Numbered from the stretch's first letter, positions 1-7,305 are shown. The stretch is 10,696 nt of DNA from DUUI01 sp964627845 (GCA_964627845.1 CAZVKL010000031.1:1-10696); one strand, 5' to 3'. Translations and numbers: made by a program. The notes: generated by a model from the sequence alone, not told the origin.

Positions 1-1498
1 TCAAGGAAAAATTCTAGCAAGTGGAGAAGCCCAATGGGAAAATCAATTAAAGAATGAATTCTGGACTTATGATTTAGATTTAGTCTGGAAAAAAATACAA
101 GAATCCTATAAAAATTTGAAAAACCAAGTATTAAAAAATTATGAAGTAACATTAACAAAAATTGAAGCAATGGGATTTAGTGCCATGATGCATGGGTATT
201 TAGCCTTTGATAATCAAGGCAAACAATTAGCTGAATTTAGAACATGGAGAAACGCAAACACTCAACTTGCGGCAGATGAGCTATCTGAATTATTTGATTT
301 TAATATTCCATTAAGATGGAGTATTGCCCACCTTTATCAAGTGATATTAAATAAAGAAGATCATCTTCATAAAGTTAACTTTATAACAACATTAGCAGGG
401 TATGTCCATTGGAAATTAACAGATAAGAAAGTGTTAGGAATTGGGGATGCCTCAGGCATGTTTCCAATAGATAGTGAAAACAGAGAATATAATCAAGAAT
501 ATACAAAACAATTTGAAAATTTACTAAAAGAAAAAGATTTAGACATTAATCTTCTAGATATTTTACCAACTCCTCTAAAAGCTGGAGAAAATGCAGGTGA
601 ACTTACCGCTGAAGGTGCTTTACTATTAGATCCTGAAAATGACTTACAAGCAGGTTCAAAATTAGCCCCACCAGAAGGAGATGCTGGAACTGGAATGGTT
701 GCTACAAATGCTATAGAACCACGCTCAGCAAATATTTCAGTTGGGACTTCTGCATTCGCAATGATTGTTTTAGAAAAAGAGTTAAGTAAGCGTTATCCTG
801 AAATTGATGTAGTCACAACCCCAGAAGGGCATTCAGTTGCGATGGTACATATAAATAATTGTACAACTGAAATCAATGCCTGGATGAATTTATTTGATGA
901 TTTACTCTCGACATTAGATTTAAATGTCTCCAAAAATGATCTGTTTACTAAGACATTCCAAAGTGCTTTAAAAGCAGATGAGAATCTAAAAGATTGGCTA
1001 ACATATGGTTATCATTCAGGCGAAAATATAAGTGGTCTTGAAGAAGGACGTCCTTTAATTATTCGCAAACCAGGAACTCAACTAAAAGTTTCCAATTTTA
1101 TGAGATCCCTTTTAGAAAGTGCCTTTGCGACTTTAAATATGGGAATGAAGAAAATATTTGATGAAGGAATTCATTTAGATTACATGGTCGCTCATGGGGG
1201 TATTTTTCAAACTGAAGGCGTTGCTCAACAAATTGTTGCTAATGCGGTAGGGGTACCAATTACCGTCATGAAAACAGCAAATGAAGGCGGAGCTTGGGGA
1301 ATGGCTGTACTATCGCTTTATTTACAAAATGCTGATTCAAGAAGTTTGAAAGATTTCTTAAACGAAGACATATTTAAAGATGTTGAAATGATTGAATATA
1401 ATCCAACAAAAGAAGATATAGATCAATATCATGAATTTGTATCGAGATATGAAAAAGGGTTAAAAATAGAAAAAACAGCCATAGAAGAATTTAAGTAG
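1..1498 (+). CDS. FGGY-family carbohydrate kinase, probable L-ribulokinase of the AraK type (5' end cut off by the window)
   Basis: Probably phosphorylates L-ribulose to L-ribulose 5-phosphate, the step after AraA. The frame is open back to base 2 (QGKILASGEAQWEN and onward), so the gene starts outside the window. The TTG at 116 lies inside the coding frame and is not the start. About 498 residues are visible, and the missing N-terminus should hold the first phosphate-binding loop. FGGY landmarks seen are EGDAGTGM near base 674-697 (its Asp codon at 680-682 is the likely catalytic base), ISVGTSAF shortly after, and near the C-terminus MVAHGGIF and TANEGGAWGMAVL, matching the GG-A and E-GA-G blocks of FGGY_C. 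It ends in TAG 13 bases before araA. Assignment to ribulokinase rests mainly on the araA and araR neighbours. The sequence looks xylulokinase-like, as in the AraK ribulokinases of clostridia, rather than classical AraB. Xylulokinase is the main alternative. Confidence 0.85.
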   Translation, partial: QGKILASGEAQWENQLKNEFWTYDLDLVWKKIQESYKNLKNQVLKNYEVTLTKIEAMGFSAMMHGYLAFDNQGKQLAEFRTWRNANTQLAADELSELFDFNIPLRWSIAHLYQVILNKEDHLHKVNFITTLAGYVHWKLTDKKVLGIGDASGMFPIDSENREYNQEYTKQFENLLKEKDLDINLLDILPTPLKAGENAGELTAEGALLLDPENDLQAGSKLAPPEGDAGTGMVATNAIEPRSANISVGTSAFAMIVLEKELSKRYPEIDVVTTPEGHSVAMVHINNCTTEINAWMNLFDDLLSTLDLNVSKNDLFTKTFQSALKADENLKDWLTYGYHSGENISGLEEGRPLIIRKPGTQLKVSNFMRSLLESAFATLNMGMKKIFDEGIHLDYMVAHGGIFQTEGVAQQIVANAVGVPITVMKTANEGGAWGMAVLSLYLQNADSRSLKDFLNEDIFKDVEMIEYNPTKEDIDQYHEFVSRYEKGLKIEKTAIEEFK

Positions 1499-1500
1499 AA

Positions 1501-1507
1501 AGAGGAT
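1501..1507 (+). promoter_or_regulatory. Ribosome binding site of araA
   Basis: AGAGGAT lies just upstream of the ATG at 1512, directly after the kinase stop codon. The 13-base gap leaves no room for a separate promoter or terminator, so the kinase and araA are co-transcribed. Confidence 0.7.
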
Positions 1508-1511
1508 AATT

Positions 1512-2936
1512 ATGTTAAAAGTAGGTCATAAAGAATTTTGGTTTGTTGTAGGGTCACAGAACTTATATGGTGAAGAAACTTTAAAACAAGTAAAGAACAA
1601 TGCTCAAGAGATGGTTAAAACTCTAAATGAGAGTGGAAAATTTAATTATCCAATAGTATTAAAAGAACTCGCAATTACATCAACAGTCATCACAGACATT
1701 ATGAAAGAAGTTAATTATAAAGATGAGGTAGCCGGTGTAATTACTTGGATGCACACCTTTTCTCCAGCAAAATTATGGATTAGAGGAACTCAGATACTTA
1801 ATAAACCTTTCTTGCATCTAGTGACTCAGTTTAATAAGAATATTCCTTGGGAAACAATTGATATGGATTTCATGAATTTAAATCAGTCTGCCCATGGGGA
1901 TCGTGAGTATGGTTTTATTAATGCTCGCTTAAATAAAAATAACAAAGTGGTTGTCGGTCATTGGCAAGATCAAGACGTTATCGAAAACATCGCAAAATGG
2001 ATGGATATGTCAGTGGCATATAATGAAAGCTTCAATATTAAAATTGCTCGATTTGGAGATAACATGAGAAATGTGGCAGTCACCGATGGAGATAAGATTG
2101 AAGCCCAAATTAGATTTGGTTGGTATGTCGATTATTATGGAATTGGGGATTTAGTCGAAGTGGTCAATCAAGTAAAAGAGGAAGAAGTTAATTCATTAAC
2201 AGAGCTCTATAAAGAGAATTATGATTTTGACTATGGCGATTATGAGCAAGATGTCTGGTTAGAGCATGTAAAAACTCAAGCTAAATATGAAATAGCAATA
2301 AGAAGATTTTTAGAAAAAGGTGGTTATACTGCATTTTCAACCAACTTTGAGGATTTACACGGAATGGATCAATTGCCTGGCCTAGCTGTCCAAAGACTAA
2401 TGATTGACGGCTATGGGTTCTCTGGTGAGGGAGATTGGAAAACAGCCGCTTTATCAAGATTGATGAAGATTATGAGTCATAATCAAGCAACTGGTTTTAT
2501 GGAAGATTATACGTATGAATTGGGTGAAGGAAAAGAATCAATCCTTCAAGCTCATATGTTAGAAGTTGATCCTACTTTTGCGAAGGAAAAAGCAAGAATT
2601 GTTGTTGCACCTTTATCAATAGGTGGCAAGAATGATCCAGCAAGACTAGTCTTTGATGGTAAAGCAGGAGAAGGCATAGTTGTTTCAATGGCTGATTTTG
2701 GTACCCATTTTAAATTGTTAATCAATGAGATAGAAGCCTTTGAACCAGAAGAAGAAGCACCTAATTTACCAGTCGCAAGAGTTCTTTGGAAAGTTAAACC
2801 AAATTTCAAAGAAGGTGTAAAAAAATGGATTGAAAATGGCGGTGGTCACCATACGGTCGCTTCATTAAATTTAAACAAAGACCAATTAATTGATTGGGCA
2901 AAAATGGTTGGTGTTGAAATAATAGTAATAAATTAA
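1512..2936 (+). CDS. araA: L-arabinose isomerase
   Basis: Converts L-arabinose to L-ribulose in the cytoplasm, the first step of arabinose breakdown. The protein is 474 residues, close to the usual 470-500. The N-terminus FWFVVGSQNLYGEE is the family signature. Residues corresponding to the E. coli metal and catalytic set (E306, E333, H350, H450) are present: E306 in GFSGEGDW, E331 in FMEDYTY, H348 in LQAHMLEVDP and H447 in GGGHHTV. It therefore looks fully active. The ATG at 1512 is supported by the Shine-Dalgarno site and by alignment of the FWFVVGSQ block near residue 9. It lies in an operon with the upstream kinase and is followed after 78 bases by araR. No terminator is seen between araA and araR. 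The identification is very secure; only the in vivo preference (arabinose versus related sugars such as galactose) is not readable from sequence. Confidence 0.97.
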   Translation: MLKVGHKEFWFVVGSQNLYGEETLKQVKNNAQEMVKTLNESGKFNYPIVLKELAITSTVITDIMKEVNYKDEVAGVITWMHTFSPAKLWIRGTQILNKPFLHLVTQFNKNIPWETIDMDFMNLNQSAHGDREYGFINARLNKNNKVVVGHWQDQDVIENIAKWMDMSVAYNESFNIKIARFGDNMRNVAVTDGDKIEAQIRFGWYVDYYGIGDLVEVVNQVKEEEVNSLTELYKENYDFDYGDYEQDVWLEHVKTQAKYEIAIRRFLEKGGYTAFSTNFEDLHGMDQLPGLAVQRLMIDGYGFSGEGDWKTAALSRLMKIMSHNQATGFMEDYTYELGEGKESILQAHMLEVDPTFAKEKARIVVAPLSIGGKNDPARLVFDGKAGEGIVVSMADFGTHFKLLINEIEAFEPEEEAPNLPVARVLWKVKPNFKEGVKKWIENGGGHHTVASLNLNKDQLIDWAKMVGVEIIVIN

Positions 2937-2956
2937 ATATAATTAATATCAAATAT

Positions 2957-2985
2957 ATGAATTAAATAAGTTAGAATGGTATTAT
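2957..2985 (+). promoter_or_regulatory. Possible weak promoter of araR
   Basis: In the 78-base araA-araR gap there is a TATTAT hexamer (2980-2985), with ATGAAT (2957-2962) 17 bases upstream as a poor -35. The match is weak in such AT-rich DNA. No palindrome resembling the B. subtilis AraR operator (a TTGTACGTACAA-like core) is visible here. araR may simply be read through from the kinase-araA operon. Confidence 0.25.
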
Positions 2986-2998
2986 GAGACTAATCTTA

Positions 2999-3007
2999 GG
3001 AGGTGGG
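2999..3007 (+). promoter_or_regulatory. Strong ribosome binding site of araR
   Basis: AGGAGGTGG is a near-perfect Shine-Dalgarno sequence upstream of the ATG at 3015 and fixes that start. Confidence 0.8.
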
Positions 3008-3014
3008 TTAATTT

Positions 3015-4106
3015 ATGGAATTTAAAAGTAAGCATGAATACTTACGTCATGAAATAAGAAAAATGATCAAAGAGAATAAATTGAAACCTGGCGATAAGTT
3101 AATGACTGAGTCTGAGTTCCAACACCTTTATAATGTTAGTAGACATACGGTTAGACAAGCCTTGAATTATCTTGAAAATGAAGGGGTAATCTATAAAGAA
3201 CAAGGTTTAGGTTCATTTGTTGCTGAGCCTAAAGCTAAGAAGAAAATCAAAGAAATAGGGGTTATAACTACTTTTATATCTGATTATATTTTTCCCAATA
3301 TTATTCAAGGAATTGAGGAAGAACTCACCAAAGCAGGTTACTCAATGATTCTCACCAGTACCAAAAACAATATTGATTTAGAGAAAAAAGCGTTAGAAAT
3401 CATGCTTGATCGACCTATTGATGGATTAATTGTCGAACCAACTAAAAGTTCATACTATAATCCTAACGTTGGTCTTTATCTGAAACTAAAAGAAAAAGGG
3501 ATTCCTATCATCATGATCAACGCCAAATATGAAGAGTTAGATTTCCCACAAGTTATCTTAAATGATTATAAAGCTAGTTTCGACTTAACAAAATATCTAG
3601 TTGAACAAAATCATACTAAAGTGGCTGGCATTTTTAAAGTAGATGATCGCCAAGGAAAAGAAAGGCTCAAAGGATTTATACAAGCTTGTTATCAATTTGG
3701 TATTAAACTCCTATCGGATAATGTCTTTGTGTATGAAACGGGAAATTTAGATTCTGTCTTAAAAGAAGTTGAAGAGAAAATGATACGTAATAAGGAAGTA
3801 ACAGGCATCGTTTGTTACAATGACAAAGTAGCGACTGATTTATTACGAGTTATCTGGCGATCTGATTATAAAGCACCTGATGATTTTTCAATCGTAAGTC
3901 ATGATAATTCTAACTTAAGTACCATTAGTAAGGTTAGAATAACAGGGATAAATCATCCAAAAAATGAACTTGGTAAAAAAGCTGCCCAAACCTTATTAGA
4001 CTATATTGAGAACAGATCTGAAACGATGGAAACAACCGTTTTCGATGGAGATCTAATTATCTATGATAGTGTTAAAAAATTAGAAGAACTAAACGGAGAA
4101 GAATAA
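3015..4106 (+). CDS. araR: AraR-type transcriptional repressor of arabinose genes (GntR HTH plus LacI-like sensor)
   Basis: A 363-residue regulator with an N-terminal GntR winged helix (about residues 3-70) and a C-terminal periplasmic-binding-like domain (about 80-360) of the LacI/GalR fold. This mixed architecture is typical of AraR in Firmicutes. The recognition helix reads VSRHTVRQAL (41-50), followed by the wing YKEQGLGSFVA. The sensor domain carries AraR-like stretches: ITTFISDYIFPNIIQGIE (84-101), GYSMILTSTKNN (108-119), DGLIVEPTKS (136-145), IPIIMINAKYEEL and CYNDKVA. By analogy with B. subtilis AraR it should repress the arabinose genes and be released by L-arabinose. Its location directly after araA agrees with this. 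It has its own strong Shine-Dalgarno site and ends just before a strong terminator. The target operators are probably upstream of the kinase operon, outside the window. Confidence 0.93.
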   Translation: MEFKSKHEYLRHEIRKMIKENKLKPGDKLMTESEFQHLYNVSRHTVRQALNYLENEGVIYKEQGLGSFVAEPKAKKKIKEIGVITTFISDYIFPNIIQGIEEELTKAGYSMILTSTKNNIDLEKKALEIMLDRPIDGLIVEPTKSSYYNPNVGLYLKLKEKGIPIIMINAKYEELDFPQVILNDYKASFDLTKYLVEQNHTKVAGIFKVDDRQGKERLKGFIQACYQFGIKLLSDNVFVYETGNLDSVLKEVEEKMIRNKEVTGIVCYNDKVATDLLRVIWRSDYKAPDDFSIVSHDNSNLSTISKVRITGINHPKNELGKKAAQTLLDYIENRSETMETTVFDGDLIIYDSVKKLEELNGEE

Positions 4107-4116
4107 ACAACATCCT

Positions 4117-4151
4117 AAAACGCATTTGAGACACTCAGATGCGTTTTATTA
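4117..4151 (+). terminator. Rho-independent terminator after araR
   Basis: A 14-bp stem, 4117-4130 with 4134-4147, contains one G-T wobble and closes a 3-base loop (ACA). The core is CGCATTTGAG / CTCAGATGCG, and the 3' arm ends in TTTT followed by ATT. The 5' arm begins AAAA, so it could also work from the other strand. It ends the arabinose operon. Confidence 0.85.
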
Positions 4152-4197
4152 ACCAAAACTTAACAGGATTAAGAACTAAAGTAATAATAAAATGTCT

Positions 4198-4203
4198 TAT
4201 AAT
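4198..4203 (+). promoter_or_regulatory. Possible -10 box in front of the ABC-transporter remnant
   Basis: A perfect TATAAT hexamer lies about 55 bases upstream of the remnant ATPase start. The best -35 candidates (AACTAA at 18-base spacing, or TTAAGA at 23 bases) are poor, so this is tentative. If real, it is the surviving promoter of the former transporter operon. Confidence 0.35.
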
Positions 4204-4258
4204 GGGTGATAGATGTTCTAATTAAATGTTATTTAGAAGGATACTCTAGGAGGCTGTT

Positions 4259-4336
4259 TTGATAGAGATTAGAGATTTAAGGAAAGTATTTGACAACGGT
4301 TTTGAAGCATTAAAAAATGTCAATTTCTCCAAATGA
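4259..4336 (+). pseudogene. Remnant: N-terminal 24 codons of an ABC-transporter ATPase gene
   Basis: A TTG start at 4259 sits 5 bases after a perfect AGGAGG (4248-4253). It opens a 25-codon frame beginning MIEIRDLRKVFDNGFEAL and continuing KNVNFSK before TGA at 4334-4336. This is the characteristic opening of ABC ATPases: first beta strand, then the aromatic A-loop area and the L-x-x-V-(N/S)-F/L strand that precedes Walker A. Everything after it is gone, including Walker A, the Q-loop, the LSGGQ signature and Walker B, so the product cannot bind and hydrolyse ATP. The frame ends inside the start of the next fragment. It is read here as the front of an ABC-importer operon truncated by an internal deletion. 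The transported substrate cannot be told from 24 residues. Confidence 0.7.
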
Positions 4337-4638
4337 CTTATCTAAACTATATTATTTCTCCTGAAGCTCAATTACATTGGGCAGTTCAATCTGGTTATAT
4401 GCCAGTTCGTACGTCAGTTCAAGAGAGCGATGAATATAAGAACTCTGAAACTAAAACTGCGCCAATCTTAGCGGATGCAACTCAAAACTTATTCTCATTA
4501 CCAGTTATTAATAATGCGGATGCAGCCTATAACATGGCTCGTGAGTTTACTGAAAAGATTATGGCCGATCCAAATTCTGAAGTAGAAGCTGTTTTAGAAG
4601 AGTATCAACCACTTCTTGAACAAACTTGGAATCAGTAA
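4333..4638 (+). pseudogene. Remnant: C-terminal ~100 residues of an extracellular solute-binding protein
   Basis: The 101-residue frame (MTYLNYIISPEAQLHWAV and onward, with GYMPVRTSVQES, ILADATQNLFSLPVINNA and an end at LEQTWNQ) resembles the C-terminal lobe of family-1 or sugar-type ABC solute-binding proteins, where (F/Y)LNYL-SPE-Q--WA---GY-PVR is a recurring pattern. Those proteins are usually around 400 residues or more with a lipoprotein signal peptide. Here the signal and N-terminal lobe are absent, so it cannot be a working receptor. The first ATG overlaps the stop of the ATPase remnant as ATGA, so ribosomes could reinitiate and make a stray peptide. The upstream bases in this frame come from the ATPase gene, marking a deletion junction near 4327-4335. 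A stand-alone small protein is possible but unlikely. A terminator follows. Confidence 0.75.
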
Positions 4639-4651
4639 TCCTTTAGATATG

Positions 4652-4686
4652 ACCTCTTGGCTTAGGCTGAGAGGTTTTTTTGTTTT
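4652..4686 (+). terminator. Rho-independent terminator after the ABC-transporter remnant
   Basis: The stem ACCTCTTGGC / GCTGAGAGGT (4652-4661 with 4666-4675) holds two G-T wobbles and a TTAG loop. A T-rich run (TTTTTTTG then TTTTT) follows. It is probably the original terminator of the lost transporter operon and isolates it from tdk. Confidence 0.85.
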
Positions 4687-4708
4687 TAAATTAATTACCT
4701 CAAAACTG

Positions 4709-4737
4709 TTAAAAGCTAACTATAAAGAATGTATAAT
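4709..4737 (+). promoter_or_regulatory. Promoter of the tdk-prfA-prmC group
   Basis: TTAAAA (4709-4714) and TATAAT (4732-4737) are 17 bases apart, a good sigma-A type arrangement. It lies just after the preceding terminator and about 30 bases before the tdk start. Confidence 0.6.
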
Positions 4738-4766
4738 AGGAGGGTAAAGTTTCGAGGTGGAAAGTC

Positions 4767-5381
4767 ATGATGTATCATCAGTATCGCCCGGGCATGGTAG
4801 AAGTCATTACCGGTTGTATGTTTGCGGGCAAAACAGAAGAATTAATAAGAAGAATTAATGTTTTTGAATTCGCTAAAAAAGAAGTGGTTGTTTTCAAACC
4901 TAAAATAGATAATCGATATAGTGAGGATAAAGTTGTCTCACATGCTGGTTCTAGTGTTCAAAGTATCCAAGTTTCAAACTGTAAAGAAATGATGGAGTAT
5001 TTAGATCAACATCCTGAATTTGAGATTATTGCCATTGATGAGGTGCAGTTCTTTGATGATGACATTGTCTTGGGCATTAATGAATTGGCAGACTCTGGAA
5101 AACGTGTCATGGTTGCTGGATTAGACATGGATTTTAGAGGGGAACCTTTTGGTGTGATGCCAAAACTTATGACACAGGCTGAGTTTGTCACTAAACTAAC
5201 GGCTGTTTGTACCCAATGTGGCTCTCCTGGAACAAGAACCCAACGTCTTGTTGATGGGAAACCAGCTAAATATGATGACCCAATTATTTTAGTGGGGGCG
5301 AGCGAATCGTATGAAGCTCGTTGTCGTCATTGTCATCATATTTCGAATAAACCAAAATTAAACCGTAAGGAGGGTGAATAA
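4767..5381 (+). CDS. tdk: Thymidine kinase (type II, zinc-binding)
   Basis: Cytoplasmic salvage enzyme phosphorylating thymidine (and deoxyuridine) to the monophosphate. At 204 residues it is the usual size of TK1-like kinases. The P-loop is GCMFAGKT (16-23), followed by EELIRR. The Walker B/catalytic segment IIAIDEVQFFDD contains D91 and E92. The lasso region begins GLDMDFRGEPFG (118-129). Four cysteines in two CxxC pairs, C148/C151 (CTQC) and C186/C189 (CRHC), form the structural zinc site. Shine-Dalgarno GAGGTGG (4754-4760) precedes two tandem ATGs (4767 and 4770). The first has about 6-base spacing and is preferred, but the second would cost only one residue. Its TAA overlaps the prfA ATG by one base. 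The order tdk-prfA-prmC is conserved in many Firmicutes. Confidence 0.96.
   Translation: MMYHQYRPGMVEVITGCMFAGKTEELIRRINVFEFAKKEVVVFKPKIDNRYSEDKVVSHAGSSVQSIQVSNCKEMMEYLDQHPEFEIIAIDEVQFFDDDIVLGINELADSGKRVMVAGLDMDFRGEPFGVMPKLMTQAEFVTKLTAVCTQCGSPGTRTQRLVDGKPAKYDDPIILVGASESYEARCRHCHHISNKPKLNRKEGE
5368..5375 (+). promoter_or_regulatory. Ribosome binding site of prfA inside the tdk end
   Basis: AAGGAGGG lies in the last codons of tdk, suitably spaced before the ATG at 5381. It supports this start and translation coupled to tdk through the TAATG overlap. Confidence 0.75.
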
Positions 5382-6454
5382 TGGACCCGATGATTAATAA
5401 ACTCGAATCACTCGAGAAGAGAAATAATGAAATTAGTGAATTATTAGTAGATGAAGAGACGCTAAAAGATATGAAACTGTTCGCCAGCTTAGGTAAAGAA
5501 CAAGCAGGTTTACAGAAAATATTATCTCCTTATCATCGCTTAAAAGAAGTGATTGAACATTTAGAACAAGCCAAAGAGGCGCTTGATTTAGATGATCCAG
5601 AATTAGTGGAAATGGCACAGATGGAAGTGGATGAACTGACTGCTGAACAAGAAGAACTCAGAGATAAATTAGAGATTTTACTGATTCCCAAAGATCCAAA
5701 TGATGAAAATAATGCGATTGTTGAAATTCGTGGAGCAGCAGGAGGAGATGAAGGAAATATCTTTGCGGGCGATCTCTTTAGAATGTATACCAAATATTGT
5801 GAGCATAACAATTTTAAAATTGAAGTCTTAGATGCGAATGAATCTGAGGCGGGTGGCTATACCTTAATTAGTTTTACTGTAAAAGGTGGTGAGGACCCTT
5901 ATGGACATCTTAAATATGAGTCTGGGGCACACCGTGTACAAAGAGTTCCTAAGACTGAAACTCAAGGACGTGTTCATACTTCAACTGCGACCGTCTTAGT
6001 CTTACCTGAAATCGAAGAGGAAGATTTTGATATTAATCCCAATGATTTAGATATCTCAACTCAACGTTCTTCTGGGGCAGGTGGACAACATGTTAATACC
6101 ACTGACTCGGCAGTTCGTATTGTCCATAAACCGACAGGAATTGTTGTTAATATGCAAGATGGACGTTCTCAACATGACAACCGAGATAGAGCCATGAAGG
6201 TTATTCGTGCTCGTGTTTATGAGTATGAACAAGAACAAAAAATGAAGGAAATGGGCGAACAAAGACGCTCAAAAATTGGAACGGGTGATCGTGCTGAAAA
6301 AATCAGAACATACAACTATCCTCAAAACAGAGTGAGTGACCATCGAATTGGTTTAACGCTTACTCAACTTGATCGCATTATGGAAGGTAAATTAGAAGAT
6401 GTTATTAATGCTTTAATTGATGCTGATCAAAAAGAGAAGTTGGCACAAGAATAA
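5381..6454 (+). CDS. prfA: Peptide chain release factor 1 (RF1)
   Basis: Recognises UAA and UAG stop codons in the ribosomal A site and triggers peptide release. The protein is 357 residues, standard for RF1. The stop-codon reading tripeptide is the RF1 type, PKT (P190-T192) in RVQRVPKTETQGRVHTS; RF2 carries SPF at this place. The catalytic GGQ motif is at 234-236 in SSGAGGQHVN, with the N-terminal coiled region in the first ~100 residues. No frameshift or missing element is seen. The start ATG overlaps the tdk stop and the stop overlaps the prmC start, each by one base (TAATG), so the three products are probably made in linked amounts. The partner PrmC modifies the glutamine of GGQ. An RF2 gene must exist elsewhere because TGA is used as a stop in this window. 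Confidence 0.97.
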   Translation: MDPMINKLESLEKRNNEISELLVDEETLKDMKLFASLGKEQAGLQKILSPYHRLKEVIEHLEQAKEALDLDDPELVEMAQMEVDELTAEQEELRDKLEILLIPKDPNDENNAIVEIRGAAGGDEGNIFAGDLFRMYTKYCEHNNFKIEVLDANESEAGGYTLISFTVKGGEDPYGHLKYESGAHRVQRVPKTETQGRVHTSTATVLVLPEIEEEDFDINPNDLDISTQRSSGAGGQHVNTTDSAVRIVHKPTGIVVNMQDGRSQHDNRDRAMKVIRARVYEYEQEQKMKEMGEQRRSKIGTGDRAEKIRTYNYPQNRVSDHRIGLTLTQLDRIMEGKLEDVINALIDADQKEKLAQE

Positions 6455-7305
6455 TGACGTATCAAGAGGCAATCAATAAGGGGAAAGAATTATTAATTCA
6501 AAACCAAATCTATGATGGATTTGGTTTTCGTCTTATGTTGGAGTTGTGTGAGCTGAACCAAATTAATCTTTATCTAGAAAAAGACAATGAGATGAATGAA
6601 TCGTTAATGGATGAATACTTTACTAAGATTGACCGTTTAGTCCAACATGAACCATTGGCTTATGTCCTAGGTTTTGAATGGTTTTATGGCAGACGCTTTA
6701 TCACAGATGAAAATGTATTAATCCCAAGAGAAGAAACTGAAGAATTAATTGGCTATGTCTTAGCGGATATTCAGGACTATTTTGAAAAAAAAGACTTAGT
6801 TATTTTTGATGTTGCGACAGGGTCAGGCAATATTGGAATTTCCCTAAAGGCTGAATTGCCTTATGCTGAAGTATATTGTAGTGATATCTCAGCTGAAGCG
6901 ATTGAAGTGGCTAAACAAAATGCTAAGAACCTTGATACTGAGATTACCTTTTTAGTGGGGGATATGGGTCAACCACTGATACAGAAACAACTGAAATGTG
7001 ATGTCTTGGTGTGTAACCCACCCTATATTCAAAGTCATGAAGAAGTTGAGAAATCAGTCTTGGACTATGAACCTCATGTTGCCTTGTTTGGGGGAGAGGA
7101 TGGTCTGAATTTTTATCGACAAATTCTTGATGAGGCACCACTTTTATTGAAAGAGCGTGGAATGATTGCTTTTGAGATGGGCTTTGATCAAAGAGAGACG
7201 ATGACTAAAGAGATACAGAAACGATTCCCTAATGCTAGAATACATTTTGAGAAAGACTTGAATAATCTTGATCGTATGTGTTTTGTGTATCTTAATATTA
7301 AATAA
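6454..7305 (+). CDS. prmC: Release factor glutamine N5-methyltransferase
   Basis: Uses S-adenosylmethionine to methylate the glutamine of the GGQ motif in RF1 (and RF2), raising release efficiency. The protein is 283 residues, usual for PrmC/HemK. It has an N-terminal helical substrate-binding domain (about 1-80), then a class I methyltransferase fold. SAM-binding motif I is DVATGSGNIG (119-128), the acidic residue after strand 2 is in CSDIS (142-146), and the defining NPPY motif is N188-Y191. The linker block reads IPREETEELI; more usual is IPRPETEEL, so the proline is replaced by Glu here. The Shine-Dalgarno site is weak (GAGAAG in the end of prfA), so translation probably depends on the TAATG overlap with prfA. 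It follows its own substrate gene, as in many bacteria. Confidence 0.96.
   Translation: MTYQEAINKGKELLIQNQIYDGFGFRLMLELCELNQINLYLEKDNEMNESLMDEYFTKIDRLVQHEPLAYVLGFEWFYGRRFITDENVLIPREETEELIGYVLADIQDYFEKKDLVIFDVATGSGNIGISLKAELPYAEVYCSDISAEAIEVAKQNAKNLDTEITFLVGDMGQPLIQKQLKCDVLVCNPPYIQSHEEVEKSVLDYEPHVALFGGEDGLNFYRQILDEAPLLLKERGMIAFEMGFDQRETMTKEIQKRFPNARIHFEKDLNNLDRMCFVYLNIK

Noticed and set aside
116..118. TTG as the start codon of the first kinase gene
   Set aside because: The same frame is open to the left edge with residues typical of the FGGY N-terminal domain, and there is no Shine-Dalgarno site in front of it.
2552..2809. Minus-strand 85-codon open frame within araA
   Set aside because: It lies antisense to the conserved 3' part of araA and has no family features or start signals of its own.
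4117..4332. Riboswitch or structured leader before the ABC remnant
   Set aside because: Apart from the araR terminator hairpin, the region is AT-rich without conserved stems or an expression-platform hairpin.
4398..4416. GTACGT in the binding-protein fragment as an AraR operator core
   Set aside because: It is inside coding sequence, lacks the flanking symmetric arms and is not near an ara gene start.
5433..5811. Minus-strand open frames (61 and 92 codons) within prfA
   Set aside because: They overlap a clear RF1 gene on the other strand, have serine-rich compositional translations and no ribosome binding sites.
6944..7141. Minus-strand 65-codon open frame within prmC
   Set aside because: It is the antisense shadow of the NPPY region of prmC.
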